Origin: Diphasiastrum complanatum
Taxonomy: Eukaryota > Streptophyta > Lycopodiopsida > Lycopodiales > Lycopodiaceae
Direction of reading: 5' to 3'
Length of the DNA stretch: 64,000 nt
Assembly: GCA_029204225.1 (NCBI GenBank)
Contig: CM055102.1
Span: 20,643,192 to 20,707,191, forward strand
In this document: positions 1 through 11,235 of the stretch, piece by piece
Position numbering within the stretch: the first letter of the stretch is position 1
How the letters are laid out: each line of letters starts with the position of its first letter
Notes under the pieces: generated by a model
Told to the model about the DNA's origin: nothing
Databases searched by the model: none
The model's input: only the letters and a program-made list of their open reading frames with translations
Translations under genes and position numbers: made by a program

Positions 1-1240
1 TAGACAGATAGTATATGTAAAACCAGAAGAAGACCCTGCCTACAGGCCTGGTGCCAAGAGGAAAGCAGAGCAGCCAATCTAAACCTTTCTTGGAGCTTCG
101 CCATAGCTAGCAGCTCTCTTCTATCTCCACCACACGGCCTGCTAGCAGCCGATGAAGATTGTGAGAGAGCTTAGGAGCAGAATGAGGTTGTGAATGGCGG
201 GGATAGGACCTAGAGGGATGGGCTTTTTTTCCAACTAAACAACAATTTTATGGAAAGATGAGTAATAGATATAGAGGAACGGAGAACACCAGGAATGTCC
301 AAGATCCGTCCCAACCGGAACCTTGCCACAAAAGGATGACCAGCCTGCCCCAGTATCTGAGGCTATATTTTCACCTTTGTAGTGGATGTGGCCTCCACTG
401 CCACTCTGAAAGCCATGGGAAACAATCAGCTTTTTTCAGCTGAAGGTTTTGAGAAGAGGATTTTCGAGACTGATGTAACTGTTTCAGGAAATTTTGAGAC
501 CTTGGTCTTTGCTCGCCAAACAAATTAGACTCGCCTTACTTTGCAGATCTACTCTCTGATAAAGACAAGACGTTATTCCAATAGTATCATGAAAAACTCC
601 TAGCGCAGATTGGCCAATACAAACGCAATCTGTGTCTACAAGCTTTCATAACTATCATCCGAACAACTACAAAATGTCTTCCTTGGAAGTTGGTGTAAAA
701 GGCCTGTGTGTCTAAGATCAGAGTGGTATTTGCTGCTATCAAGATCCATCCATCGAGATCCTGAAGCAAACATGTCCCTCGCAATCTGGCTCTAAATGTC
801 AGAAAGGATCGTATCTGAGCGGGGTTGATGTCGTTACCATGGAGATCGCCTCAAAGGTCATGTTGTGGAGATCGCTCAAACCTGATTGACGCCCTTGCTA
901 TGGAGATGCCTTTGGTCGCTAGATCATCCTCTGTCATAGAGAGAGAGAGCGAGGGGGGGCTGGGCACTGGTAGGGGAATTACAGAAAAAAAGGAGAAAAC
1001 GAGAGGAAATATACGAACATAGAAAAGAGGGCCAACGTTCAAATTCAATGAATGGGACATTAGATGCATGCATGGGAGGAGGGCCATGCATGCTTTTTTC
1101 CATGCATCCATCCTTCTTCCCAAGTTTTTAAGTTAGAAAAAGCTCATGCATGGGTGAGGGGAGGAGCATGCATGGTGCACCCATACACATGCACAAAACT
1201 GTACATAAGTTTAAATATATATATAGACTAGTAAAGAGTG
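1..1240. other. Unassigned DNA, no gene recognised
   Basis: No reading frame here is longer than about 90 codons, and none resembles a family I know. The stretch contains a purine-rich run near 941-1010 and a cluster of CATGCATG-type motifs near 1064-1175, listed separately. It is probably intergenic or old transposon sequence. Nothing more can be supported. Confidence 0.5.
1064..1175. repeat. Cluster of CATGCATG (RY-type) motifs
   Basis: Five CATGCAT-containing sites occur within about 110 bp (near 1067, 1085, 1101, 1144 and 1168), separated by purine-rich DNA. In plants the core CATGCA is the RY element bound by B3-domain seed regulators such as ABI3 and FUS3. Whether this cluster has that role, or is only a simple-sequence drift product, cannot be told from sequence. 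Confidence 0.45.
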
Positions 1241-1256
1241 CCTATTGTTGACGGAC

Positions 1257-1307
1257 AATGGCGAACGTGTGTCGATGGCGGACGTGCGTTGATGGCGAAC
1301 GTGCATC
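1257..1307. repeat. Three tandem copies of a 17-bp unit
   Basis: Three consecutive 17-bp units of the form RATGGCGRACGTGYRTY lie at 1257-1273, 1274-1290 and 1291-1307. The short array lies upstream of a CACTA transposase relic on the other strand, so it might be a remnant of that element's subterminal repeats. That link is inference. Confidence 0.6.
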
Positions 1308-1389
1308 AATGTGTGTCCATATGTACGTGGCCAAAGTACGACGGGTGGGTATCGAAAAAGTCTGATTTTGAGTATCGAAAAATTCTGAA

Positions 1390-1410
1390 TTTAGGGTTAA
1401 GGGTTTAGGG
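1390..1410 (+). repeat. Short telomere-like TTTAGGG motif
   Basis: The 21 bp contain two TTTAGGG units separated by a degenerate TTAAGGG unit. TTTAGGG is the common plant telomere unit. It is too short to be a real telomere tract and may be chance or a small interstitial trace. Confidence 0.35.
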
Positions 1411-1459
1411 TATCAAAAAATCCTTCTTTGCCAAGCTCAACGTTGGGTCGGAAAAATTC

Positions 1460-1567
1460 GAGTCTTCGAAAACATTCGAGTCTTTGGAAAAAATTGATCT
1501 TTTGGAAAAATTTGAATCTTCGAAAAAGTTTGAATCTTTGGCAAAATTCGAGTCTTTGAAAAAATAA
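1460..1567. repeat. 18-bp minisatellite, six units
   Basis: Six successive 18-bp units related to GAGTCTTTGGAAAAAATT occupy this interval with exact 18-bp spacing (starts at 1460, 1478, 1496, 1514, 1532 and 1550). A partial unit precedes the first. Because 18 is a multiple of three, the minus strand stays open and reads as repeats of a D-S-N-F type hexapeptide. I see no sign that this is a real protein. Confidence 0.75.
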
Positions 1568-1899
1568 TCTACAATCGTACGTGTTTCTATTTTTGTCAAT
1601 GCGCTCCTTCGTACGAAAGTGTCATCCATGCATCCACAGTGCATTGTATTTTTGTACTGAATGAAATAGAACTAAATGTGTTAGAGATACAACAAACATG
1701 TACAAAATTGCACGTACAAATGTTTTAATTAACATGTGAATGATGATCATCATAACTTACATGTAAATTGCACCCCCTTGCATATTTATGCTCTCCTCTA
1801 TTACTTCCTGGTTGTTTGTCGAGGCTTCTCTAAGGGCATCGCATAGCCAATCAAGTGTCATGTCCTTGGGTAGAAGGGCGAGGTCAGGTGGATATGGTT

Positions 1900-3230
1900 G
1901 TCTTTTATGCCCTCTCCTGAAAGTGGCTCGAGCGGTTTCGGTCTACGAGCCTTGGCATCTTCGTATAACGAAATCCAACTTCTCCTTGAAGGACTCACTC
2001 ATTCTCATGATTGCTCCTTTTCCTTGAGGAACTTCTCCAACAACACGCTCATCATTCTTCTTATTCCAAAGACGAGGAATAGAAAGATCGCTATGAGCAA
2101 GCAAATCCGTGATGTAAACCATGGACTCTTGCACTAGTCATCCTTCCGCCATGCTACCCTTAGGCCTTGCTCTTTGTCTTACGAAGCCTTTCAATGTTTT
2201 CATAAATCGTTCCAAGAAAAACATCCAACGACTATGGACAGTGTGCCTAAATTAAAAAAATGGATCAATGATAGTCTACATGGGAATTACCACAATAGCA
2301 ATAGTCTAGGATGGACTAAGAATAGGCAATTGATGCAAGTAGATGATGTACCTGCAAAGGTGGCCTCATCTACCAAATGCACAATGAGATGCATTTGAAT
2401 GGTGAGAATGGATGTGGGAAAGTGCTTCTCGATCAAACACGTTGTCTTGATGGAGCTTTGTCTTGTCGTCTCAATGGATGCTAGCGGTATCTCCTTAAAT
2501 GAAATGTATTTTCATAAGAAACGTAAACAACAGTGACTTACGCGTTAGTAAGATCATCATCTTGAATCATCCCACGAAAAAATGATGTGAGTCGCATTCA
2601 CCGTACCTCACCAAACCACTGATTTTGTAGATTTCACTCTTTAACTCCTCTGTCAAGAACAACACCAAGGGAAGCACAAACTGCATGCACAAAAACAATT
2701 TAGTCATTGAGATACATATATGCGCAATGAGATCATCATGAAATTACAAGACATGCTATAAAATGTAATCCACAATGTTGAGGTAGAAGCAAGGTCAAAA
2801 AACATGCCATGCCAACCTGTACAAATTTATGCCAGTCATGAGACTTTAGTCCACTTAGCTTGTTGGCCCTTGTGAAGGCATCCTTTAGGCCTCGCATGTG
2901 TTTTGTTGGAGTTCAAAATGAGGCTATTGCCTTCTGTACAATCGTCTCTTCTCTCCTCGAGAAGATCCATGGGGCCTTTGGGAGGACAATTGAAGTCCCC
3001 ACCGTTTGTGGCCATAAATCGGCCATCTTTTTCACTTCTTGTGAAGGCATCCTTTAGGCATCAAATTTGTCATGTTAGAGTTCGAAATGAGGCTATTGCC
3101 TTCTTTACAATCGTCTCTTCTCTCCTTAAGAAAATCCATGGGCCCTTTGGGAGGACAATTGAAGTCCCCACCGTTTGTGGCCATAAATCGGCCATCTTTG
3201 TAGAGTGTGTAGATTCGATGGTGAGCAGCC
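1900..3230 (-). pseudogene. Degenerate CACTA (En/Spm) TNP2-type transposase, DUF4218 region
   Basis: Reading the minus strand from about 3230 down, conserved blocks of the TNP2/DUF4218 protein appear in the right order. First comes a block like 'PKAPWIFSREEKRR', then 'GLKSHDWHKFVQ' (2850-2810), 'PLVLFLTEELKSEIYKISG' (2680-2600), 'FPTSILTIQMHLIVHLVDE' (2440-2360), and 'KGFVRQRARPKGSMAEG' followed by 'LVQES' with a stop between (2230-2120). The same blocks occur in the better preserved copy at 53.4-55.5 kb. TNP2 is the transposase of CACTA DNA transposons and acts at the element ends in the nucleus. The copy is frameshifted, has in-frame stops, lacks the catalytic upstream half, and carries a tandem duplication of one exon segment. 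It cannot encode a working enzyme. Family assignment is confident; exact limits are not. Confidence 0.7.
2871..3200. repeat. 169-bp tandem duplication within the CACTA relic
   Basis: The sequence starting TGTGAAGGCATCCTTTAGGC at 2871 is repeated starting at 3040, giving a period of 169 bp. The second copy runs to about 3200. The two copies differ at scattered positions, so the duplication is not very recent. On the minus strand it duplicates the 'PKAPWIFSREEKRR' segment of the transposase. Confidence 0.85.
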
Positions 3231-3250
3231 CTCCGCCTATCAAAAAGGGT

Positions 3251-4670
3251 TAGAACACTAGATAGGTACCTACCTATGCCAATTTGCTAGATTTAGATGC
3301 TTTCTACTTTTTTTTCTAACATGTTAGCCAATTTTTTAGCACACAAAATTGAGCTAAATTTCAAAGTTTTATAAAATATATTGTATGGTTCTAATATAAG
3401 TTGATTAAATCAGTGTGTGACCCACACAAATTTGGCCAATATAGCCCATGCTTATGGGGTCCCAGTTCACCCAAAAAGAACTACAAAGTTATTTTAAATA
3501 AAGTGGCCTTAGAATTGGCCATAACATTTTTATTTTGGCTGATGTATGCCAGATTTCATCTATGTAACCTCGGGTTTTTATTAATATAAAAAGATATCTA
3601 AGATTTTGGAGGACATCCTTTTCCTTGAGACCCAAAAAGAAATCTGAGACCGAAGAATTTGAAGAGAATCGACATCAGCCCAATAGCAGCAGTTCCTGAG
3701 CAAATCACCGACAAAACTCATCTAGGAGAAAGACCAACAATCCAAGGAGAGATACAAATTCTAAATGGTATTGGGACCAAAGGATAGGATCTTGAAAGAC
3801 AAACTGCAACCCTCCAAAGACAAGGACAGTCCTAAAAGGGTGTGACTCACTGCAAGTACTATGGGACATTTCAACTTGGCAAAATGAAAAGAAAGAAAGA
3901 AAAATGAAGAGTCTCCCTTCCTTATATAAAAGACAAGAGGAGACCACAACATTAAAGACCCTTGACCAAAGTCAAGGGGTCTTGCCTTTCAAAAAGAGAA
4001 TAGAAAATAGCAAAATGGGCAAGTCAACTCTTCACCATCCTTCAAAAGTAAAGAGTCAAAATATGGTCCAATGATATGCAAGGCCCCCATGAACACTTAA
4101 TTGGACATAAAAGATAGATGACGAAAGCACATGGGTGGTGAGCAAAAGGTCTTTATGGTGTGATTATGAGATAACTACCACTTTGGTTTCATTCCAAGGT
4201 GGCAAATCATTCTCATCTCCTATATATACTTGGAGGTTATCATATAAAAGAGATAGAGAAGGAAGAGAGAATCCATTGTGAAATTTGATTCCACATCTTC
4301 TAAAGAGAAATGAGTTGAGAGACTTTCAGTCTACATTCCTGGATTCATTTCTAGTGTGTCTTCCTATGGATTGAACTTTTTTATGAGAATTGAGCTCTTG
4401 AAGAGTGATTTGTTATTAACTTCTTGTTTTTCTATACTTGCCATTAAGATCATTTGTTCATTGAGAGTTAAATCCATGAAGAGTGCATTAGTGGTCCCAT
4501 GAGAGTGTGAGTAGAGATGAGACATATGACTTCACCTTTATGAGTGATTGTATAATTGAGAGATTGTGGCCCCATGAAGATAGAGGTGGGAGTTATCCAC
4601 TATTCCACAATTCCAATTTTCTTGTGAGCTCCATTTGAGAGGGTCTTCTTGGAGTGATTATATTCTACCA
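3251..4670. other. Non-coding, LTR-like DNA
   Basis: No protein family is recognisable. Low-complexity A-rich DNA leads into a stretch with a TATA-like TATATATA at 4220-4228 followed by a purine-rich segment, and a short inverted repeat near 3957-3981. This is the layout of an LTR promoter region, and gypsy integrase sequence follows at 4671. No second copy was found in the window, so the LTR reading is inference. Confidence 0.35.
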
Positions 4671-5076
4671 GAAGCTGTCTTGTTTTACATTGACATTGTA
4701 CCTGAATGGGCCGCAAAAATAGTTGAATATTTAATGCGAGGCCGACTAGATAAATCTGTACTCAAGGCAGAACAATGAAAACTGATTCTAAAAGTGAGAC
4801 CTTATCAGCTGATTGTCGGTCAATTATATCAAAGAGGAGCAAATCCACCCAAATTATTTCAATTTCGCATGAAAGTGTGGGTGGTGGTCATTTTGCATCC
4901 GACATTACAGTCCGAAAGATATGCAATAAGGATGCTGGTGGCCAACGATACATAAGGATACGGATGAATACTTGAAGAAGTGTGATGTGTGCCAGAGAGC
5001 TTGGAGACCAACAAGGTTGAATTATGAGCTTTTAGACCCAGTTTCAGCTCAAACACCATTCAAGAAGTGGAGATTG
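4671..5076 (+). pseudogene. Ty3/gypsy integrase fragment (zinc-binding region)
   Basis: The translation aligns with the minus-strand integrase at 29.8-29.2 kb. Shared blocks are 'YIDIVPEWAAKIVEYLMRG' against 'YVEAVPEWAADIVEYLMLG', 'PYQLIVGQLYQRG', 'GGGHFASDITVRK', and the C-x2-C motif 'CDVCQRA' followed by a 'PFKKW' block. The H and C residues belong to the H2C2 zinc-binding domain that precedes the integrase core. An in-frame stop follows 'KAEQ' and there is a frameshift near 4860, so the piece is dead. It ends where the LTR at 5077 begins, which suggests that element inserted into it. Confidence 0.75.
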
Positions 5077-5367
5077 AGTTAACATTCTATGCAGAAATTC
5101 TGATCTAGTAGAGAGTGCAGATTAGAGATGCAATCACTGACTGATTACCAACCATCAAAACCATGAACAACATCCACAAGTAACAGAGTGATGGAGGAGC
5201 TCACATAAAGCAAAAGAGCTCACAAAGCAAAAGCATCTTTATCACAAAGAGACTGATACATATACAAGTAAAGGTCCCCTTGCATGGGGACGCCATGTGG
5301 CATAGACCTAATAAATCTACGTGGCATTTTAGTCTATATACAGGTAAACTCCCATTATTGGCCCGGG
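5077..5367 (-). repeat. 3' LTR of the non-coding element
   Basis: The sequence matches 8839-9145 from AGTTAACATTC to about 5367, with scattered substitutions and a gap of roughly 22 bp (missing after 'CTAATAAAT'). It abuts the gypsy scrap on its left. The outer boundary is inferred from the repeat edge, since the ends do not show a clean TG..CA. Confidence 0.65.
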
Positions 5368-8300
5368 ACAAGTCCCCGGGCTGGCTTCTTAACTAAAGCC
5401 TACCAAATTGAAACATTACATAACTGTAAACTACAATCACAGTTGAGCTTACTATTTCTATCTCCCTCTCTTAAGCTCAAGTGTGGTTTAAGTATCAACC
5501 TAATTGTACACTTATTACAGTTTCACATTTGAAGCTAGTATAAATAAATCAGATCAAATCTAAGCTCAAATGTGATAAGAGGATCAGAATAAAAATGTGT
5601 AGCCATGTCCTGGAGTGTCCGTATAGATCATATGCAATTTTCTTGCTACTTGTACTCGACTCACACTCAAGTACACAGTCAAAGCACTTGACTCACAAAG
5701 TATCAACCAAACACCATGCTCTCAACAAGAGTCTGCCACACTCTGAACTTGACTTGTTCACCATCCAACTTGAAACACAAGCGAACCACATGAGACACAA
5801 GACTCACACCGAGGAAACCTCACTGCCACCATGAGATTATCATCCTCCATTTTACTAGGCTGACATCCTATCAGACGCTTACAAGACAAACTCATAATGC
5901 TGATAACAATGAGTGACTATGGCTCAACCTGAGGAAATCTTACTGCCACTAAGATTATACCCTCGCCATAATATCATCTAGTAGACATGTCAACAAGTCA
6001 CTGAGCATCAAATGAGTACTTTGTTTTTCTTTTTAGTAGCAAATGCATAGCGAATCAAACTCCAACTTAGATCTACGTCTAGTCACAAAAGACTCTCATG
6101 ACGAAGTCACATGCAAGCAATCACATTCATGCAACCAACACGAATGACAAACATATCAACTGATGATCACTGCTTGCTGAAGAAGGCATCCTCCTGTACC
6201 ATACACCTTTGCCATAGGTAGATCCACTGCTACAACAACCATGCATCCAAAGCTCCACGCATCTGTCCTGAGATGTCCTCGAATGCACCATGTACCTCCC
6301 AAAGATACATCCCTGTCCAAGTGTCCTATCCAACCATCCATTCCACTTTGCCTTGCCTTGCCAAGCTATCATTCATCCTTCATGCACCAAGCATACGAGT
6401 CTACCAAGGACTCTGATGAATCCCCTACATTTCATGAGCTTTCTCCTGTAGGTTACATGCTTTGACAAGCATCCAAAATAATCACATATCAACTTGGACT
6501 ACTCATTCATGCTTTTTATTTACCCAAAAGTATCCCAAGCATGAGCTCCACCACACTTCTGTCGTGAAGTGTTAACACCTTGTCACCTCCAAACTTGTCA
6601 AAAGTTCCACCACCGTGCAAGCTTAACTCTACAAACTCTAGTAATCCACTTGCTAGCTCACTTTCATGAGTACCTAGTTAGATGTCCTCTTCGCATCACA
6701 ACTTCATGAAATGTGGTCAAGTTCCTATATTGCTTTCCAAATTTCCACTTTGGCTCATCCAGTTGACCTTTCAATTGACATCCTTCACCTTATGACTGCC
6801 ACCATTGCATTGCCACCATTAAGCTAGTGTAAACTTCTCCTCAACCGAGACATTTCTCCCTTGCAAAAGCATGTGAAGCAACCACAACCACCAAATCTGA
6901 CAATGCCCTTGTCACTTTTCACCTTGAGAGACCCCCTCCAAGCATCCCTTGAGCTTGCTTAGTTTGAACTTCCAAAAAGTTGAATCAGTAGACATGAACT
7001 ATTTCACCATGTCCATCGGCATAATGCGGTACCATGCTTGCCTCTCTCCTGTGGTTGGTTTACCTCTCTCAATTTTTGCCAATTAAGAGTTTCACGAAGC
7101 CTCATTGCAAGTTTTCCGCATATCCTAGCCTTCTCCAATGCAATTCTGTCCTTCATTGCTCTGACTCACAATGCACTGTGATTAAGCTCATCAAGACCAC
7201 TTGCGAACAACTTCAGAGCTTCTTGGCTATAGGCACACGCCTTTTTTCCTAGCTTGCCCCATAGACTTTCAGCCAAAAATTGGGCTTAGTTTGGCACACA
7301 GGTCACGAAATAGCAAAAACCGTACCTCATTGGGTCACTTATCTCCTACTCCATCAAATGGTGCCAAGAACGCATTAAAATGCATTTCTCTCTTGACGAT
7401 GTTGTCGCCTGTCCGTTAGCTCTGTGCAGGATTTTATAGGCTTTAAAATGGCCCTTATTTGACCCCAAAAGCCCTCCTCTAGCCAAAGTTAGGCCCTTCC
7501 AAAGTGGCCTTAGAGAATGAGTTCAAAAAATGAACTGTTTCTTCATCTCGAAGAGCTCCTGCCCTTCAATGCCAAATTCACCAGTCGAGCCCCTTCAACG
7601 GCTTTCAAAATGAAATTTTTTAATGAAGTTGCCTTGCAAAATGCCCTTCAATTGCCTTTAGGCCCATTTCACTCTCCATCCAATCGTGTCCTCCAATCTA
7701 ACGATCTTCGTCATTTCAAGAGGTCTTGATCCTGGTCGTCAATCTGAATGGGCCAAGATTCGACGATTTCCCAGCCTTTTTGCGCACTGAATATGACACA
7801 TCTGGCCATGGACCACCTCTAGCCACTAGAGCCCTTTGATGGTTGGGCACGCGGGAGCTGCCACAAGCTCCTCCTTTGTTCTCCTTCCATAAACAAGCTA
7901 TGGTTTCTTTTCCTTTGCTATGGCTGCATCTGATCAGAGCATCCAAGCTCCTCCTAGAGTCCGCGGCCATCTACAACCTTCAAGCAGCTACTATTTCTCT
8001 CCAAGGCGCCCAGCTGTATAAGCTTACATCTCCAAAAAAGACTCAGAATGATGAAAGATCAGAGGTTCTTCCTCCCTAGAACCCTGACTCTCAAAAACCT
8101 TCATAGCAAGAGAATTGAATTGCTCTCTGATGAAAGCATGGCTGTCCACGGCCTCCTAGTAGTTGAGTCCGCTGCCAGGGCACCCACATGAAGCCTCTTA
8201 CAACTCAAAATTTGGTTCTGTATGAAGAAAGATCCAACATTTTCTTCTTGTAAACTCTAGCTGTCTGTGAGAATGCTCAAAGAATTGTCAATTACTTCTC

Positions 8301-8825
8301 CACCCTTCCATGGCTGAGCATGGCTTCTTGTGGTCATCACCTAGCTGCTCCAGCGCCCTACTGTATCTTCTTACAATAGCAAAACAGCTTCCTACAGAGA
8401 AAGATCCAAACTTTTTGCTCTGTAAACCCCGGTTTGCAAAGACTAAGCTTTGTTGCATATCTTTGGAACTGCCTTCTGATCAATTCTGGATAATTTAATC
8501 TCCACAGCTACCATGGCTGTCCAGCAACCTGTCCCAATCCTTGTTTGCAACAAATCGCTTCATAATTCACTGATAATTGCCTCCGTTATGAGCACTTCTT
8601 CTTTTTTGTCAGCTGCCTCATAGCCTGCTTGCTATGAAATTTTCTTTTACTTTGATTCTACGAATTGGCTTCGTATGCACTGAATCAAAGGGCTTTGCGT
8701 CACCGATCACCCCGGAGCATCCTGTACCCCGTACGACATCCTTACCGTTGCTCGGTTCTGATGCTACCATCGATGGAATCACTCTTCCAAGAGCTTTGAT
8801 CGTGCATGTTCCTCCACAACCTGCA
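5368..8825. other. Body of the non-coding LTR element
   Basis: No retroelement protein motif could be found on either strand. Short internal similarities exist, for example GAGGAAAYCTYACTGCCA near 5812 and 5932. The part 7500-7700 resembles copia leader DNA elsewhere in the window. Reading frames of 60-90 codons occur but show no recognisable domain. Confidence 0.5.
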
Positions 8826-8838
8826 GGCTCTGATACCA
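8826..8838 (-). promoter_or_regulatory. Primer-binding site (tRNA-iMet type)
   Basis: On the minus strand the bases read TGGTATCAGAGCC immediately after the LTR, the usual plant copia site complementary to the 3' end of initiator tRNA-Met. This fixes the element's orientation. Confidence 0.85.
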
Positions 8839-9145
8839 AGTTAACATTCTATGCGAAAATTCTGATCTAGCAGAAAGTGCAGATTAGAGATGCAATCACT
8901 GACTGATTGTCAACCATCGAACCCATGAACAACATCCACAAGTAACAGAGTGATGGAGGAGCTCACATAAAGCAAAAGAGCTCACAAAGCAAAAGCATCT
9001 TTATTACAAAGAAACTGATACATATACAAGTAAAGGTCCCCTTTGCATGGGGATGCCACGTGGCATAGACCTAATAAATGCATGAACTTCACTATTGGCC
9101 TCTACGTGGGATTTTAGCCTATACACAAGTAAACTCCCGTTATTG
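8839..9145 (-). repeat. 5' LTR of the non-coding element
   Basis: This is a direct repeat of 5077-5367. It is adjacent to the primer-binding site on its inner side. Similarity to the other copy ends near 9145, within 'CCCGTTATTG'. Confidence 0.65.
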
Positions 9146-10134
9146 TCACTACATCTGACTTGGATACAACTATTAAAATCTCTGTGAAAGTTACTGATGG
9201 AAAAATCATTAAATTTGAGTGTCTACGAGGGTTCAAAGAATCAGAAACTAAGGAACCTTCGTAGGACATCAAGATCTGCAAACCAACCTTCGCAGAGGGC
9301 ATACATGGAATCAGAGTAGTGAAATTAGCCTGCCTACATGGTCTGATCTTGAAAATCTGACATCTAGGGCAAGTTGTGCGAGAGTTCACCTTCTACGAGG
9401 GTTAAACCTTCTCAAACAGGCTGAACCTTCACAGAACCTTCACAGGGCAATCAAATCACCTTCTGGACCTTTGTAGACCTCACTAAGGTCTTAGAATATT
9501 ATGATGAAGGTCCCTAAAATTTTTTGGTTGGAACTGAACTGGAGAAAGTGCACTTTTCCTAATACGCACTCTAATTTTTGCTATATAAGGGAAAAAAATT
9601 CGAGTCATTTGGCACTTCATTTAGCGCACAGTGCCACCATTTCCACCTTCGTTCTCACGATTTTCATCTTTTCGTGCCTTTAGCCTGTTTTTTACGCCTT
9701 TTCCTCTTTCTTGAGTGCCTTTTCACCTTTCTTCCATCTCCGTCGCTAGCGCACCTTTTTGACCATCTAAAGTCATGACTTCTTCTTCCTCTACTGACGA
9801 TACGCACACGAAGTAGGTTATCCAACGTGAGATACCTGTTGGAATGACAAAGTGGAGCCACAGCCCACGCTCAAAGAAATTCCATAAGTAGAAGTGGGAC
9901 TTTGTTCAAAGTGGATATAAGTGGTAAATGTTTAAGTGTTCAATGTCCCCTGGTACCAGCCCCTTTGCGAGTAAGGGGGAGCACTTGGATTTGTGGGCGG
10001 CTAGGCGTTCGGGGACGAGATCCTGGAACGCGGCTCACGGAAGGGGCAAAAGGCTCCGTGATTTTGGTGCAACCTCTGAACCAAAGAAAGGCTTAGTTAC
10101 ATCATGGTGCAACCTCTGAACCAGAAAGGTTAAG
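9146..10134. other. Non-coding stretch with an LTR-like promoter region
   Basis: No gene is recognisable. A TATA-like CTATATAAGG lies at 9581-9590, followed by pyrimidine-rich DNA, which resembles the U3/R part of an LTR. A GC-richer patch lies at 9940-10040. A duplicated block 'TGGTGCAACCTCTGAACCA' occurs near 10067 and 10103 (period about 36 bp), just before the copia fragment. Confidence 0.4.
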
Positions 10135-10915
10135 TTGTATCCATTGAAGGCCCATCGAATCAACAACGATCTATCTATTTGTGTTCCCAATGTCCTTCAT
10201 GTTCCTCAGCTATCAAAGAACCTGTTATCAGTCTCTAAGATAACTAATGAGGGCTACACTGTTACTTTCTCATCTGAGCAGTGTACAATATCTGAGGAAG
10301 ATACTACTCTGACTACATGCACTAGAGTCGAAAATCCTTACATACTCTCTAATTCAGTTGCATTAGCTAGCACTTCTCATGAAAATATAAACGATAATGC
10401 TATTCCGTGGCATAGTCGATTTGGACATGTGAATACAAGATCACTTCCCTATATGTGTTGTAATAATTTAGTTTATGGATTGCATTTCCCTTCTTCATTA
10501 GATAAGAAATTTTTCTTTTTGTGAATCATGTGTCTATGGCAAACACTCTAGAAGCAAGTTTCCCAAATCACATTCCATCAAAACAAAACATGTATTGGAT
10601 CTTGTACAGAGCGATCTTTGTGCTCCAATCCCAACTCCGTCCTTAGGAGATGCAATCTATTTTATCACTTTCATAGATGATTATTCTAGATGGTCTACAG
10701 TCATGTTCATTAAGCACAAATCTGAAGCCTTTGAATGCTTCAAGAGATGCAAGGCCATGGTGGAGACACAAATGACTACAAAAGTGAGAACACTTCGTAT
10801 TGATGGTGGCGGCGAATACTTCTCTAACGAGATGTCCAACTACATGGCTGAACATGATATTAGAAGACAGTTCAACACTTCTTATTTTTTTGTTGTAGGT
10901 CCAGATTGGTAAATG
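10135..10915 (+). pseudogene. Ty1/copia fragment: Gag-pre-integrase and integrase core
   Basis: Frame one (10135-10524) carries the copia region after the protease, with 'VPNVLHVPQLSKNLLSVSK' and 'WHSRFGHVNT' (the H-x4-H half of the HHCC zinc finger). After a frameshift near 10515 the other frame continues with 'CESCVYGKHSRSKFPKS' (C-x2-C half). The integrase core follows: 'LVQSDLCAP' (first catalytic D), 'YFITFIDDYSR', and 'LRIDGGGEYFSNEM' (second catalytic D). The catalytic E block, reverse transcriptase and RNase H are absent. Gag and protease upstream are also missing. Sequence recognition stops shortly before the LTR at 10975, suggesting that the next copia element landed in or beside this relic. 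Confidence 0.8.
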
Positions 10916-10974
10916 GTCGAAATGCCCATCAGAATAGGCTAATCTATGGGGTTTGTTAAAGTAGCGCCTATTGC

Positions 10975-11223
10975 GAGTTAAAATAGCAATGATCGACTGA
11001 TACAATGCTTTCTTATTTCAACGGCACCACGTGTGCTTAGTTCTAGAGTTATCGGGCCATCTTTCTTTTATGTGCCCTTTGAGTGTTTTTAAGCAACTTA
11101 TCCTTGTATTTACGAGTCAGTTGAATATACATTTTGAGGAGAGCAATTCTGTGGTCTTGTTGCACTTGACGTTGTGTTGTGGTGATTGATCCGGTCGGGT
11201 GTTTAAACTGTGTTTACTTAACT
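10975..11223 (+). repeat. 5' LTR (copia, 11-17 kb element)
   Basis: It starts GAGTTAAAATAGCAATGATC, ends just before TGGTATCAGAGC, and is repeated at 16675. It contains CCACGTGTGC near 11028, a G-box-like core shared with other copia LTRs here. The LTR does not show canonical TG at its start, possibly through mutation, so the boundary may be off by a few bases. Confidence 0.75.
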
Positions 11224-11235
11224 TGGTATCAGAGC
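11224..11235 (+). promoter_or_regulatory. Primer-binding site (tRNA-iMet type)
   Basis: TGGTATCAGAGC directly follows the 5' LTR. It is the standard plant copia minus-strand primer site. Confidence 0.9.

Larger units (their letters stand above)
5077..9145 (-). mobile_element. Non-coding LTR retrotransposon (minus), probably non-autonomous
   Basis: Two direct repeats (5077 to about 5367, and 8839 to about 9145) share more than 200 bp starting AGTTAACATTCTATGC. The inner edge of the right copy is followed on the minus strand by TGGTATCAGAGCC, the plant copia primer-binding site. The order LTR, PBS, body, LTR therefore reads on the minus strand. The roughly 3.5-kb body has no gag, protease, integrase or reverse transcriptase signature in any frame. 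The segment 7500-7700 (minus) resembles the untranslated leaders at 11.2-12.4 and 30.1-31.2 kb, so the element belongs to that copia group. It would need enzymes from a relative to move. A deletion derivative of a coding element is the alternative. Confidence 0.65.

Noticed and set aside
851-1123. 90-codon minus-strand frame
   Set aside because: Its composition reflects the purine-rich and CATGCATG repeats. No homology or start context supports it.
1390-1410. Telomere or telomere-targeted Penelope insertion
   Set aside because: Only two exact units are present and they lie about 45 kb from the RT relic. There is no telomeric tract next to that relic.
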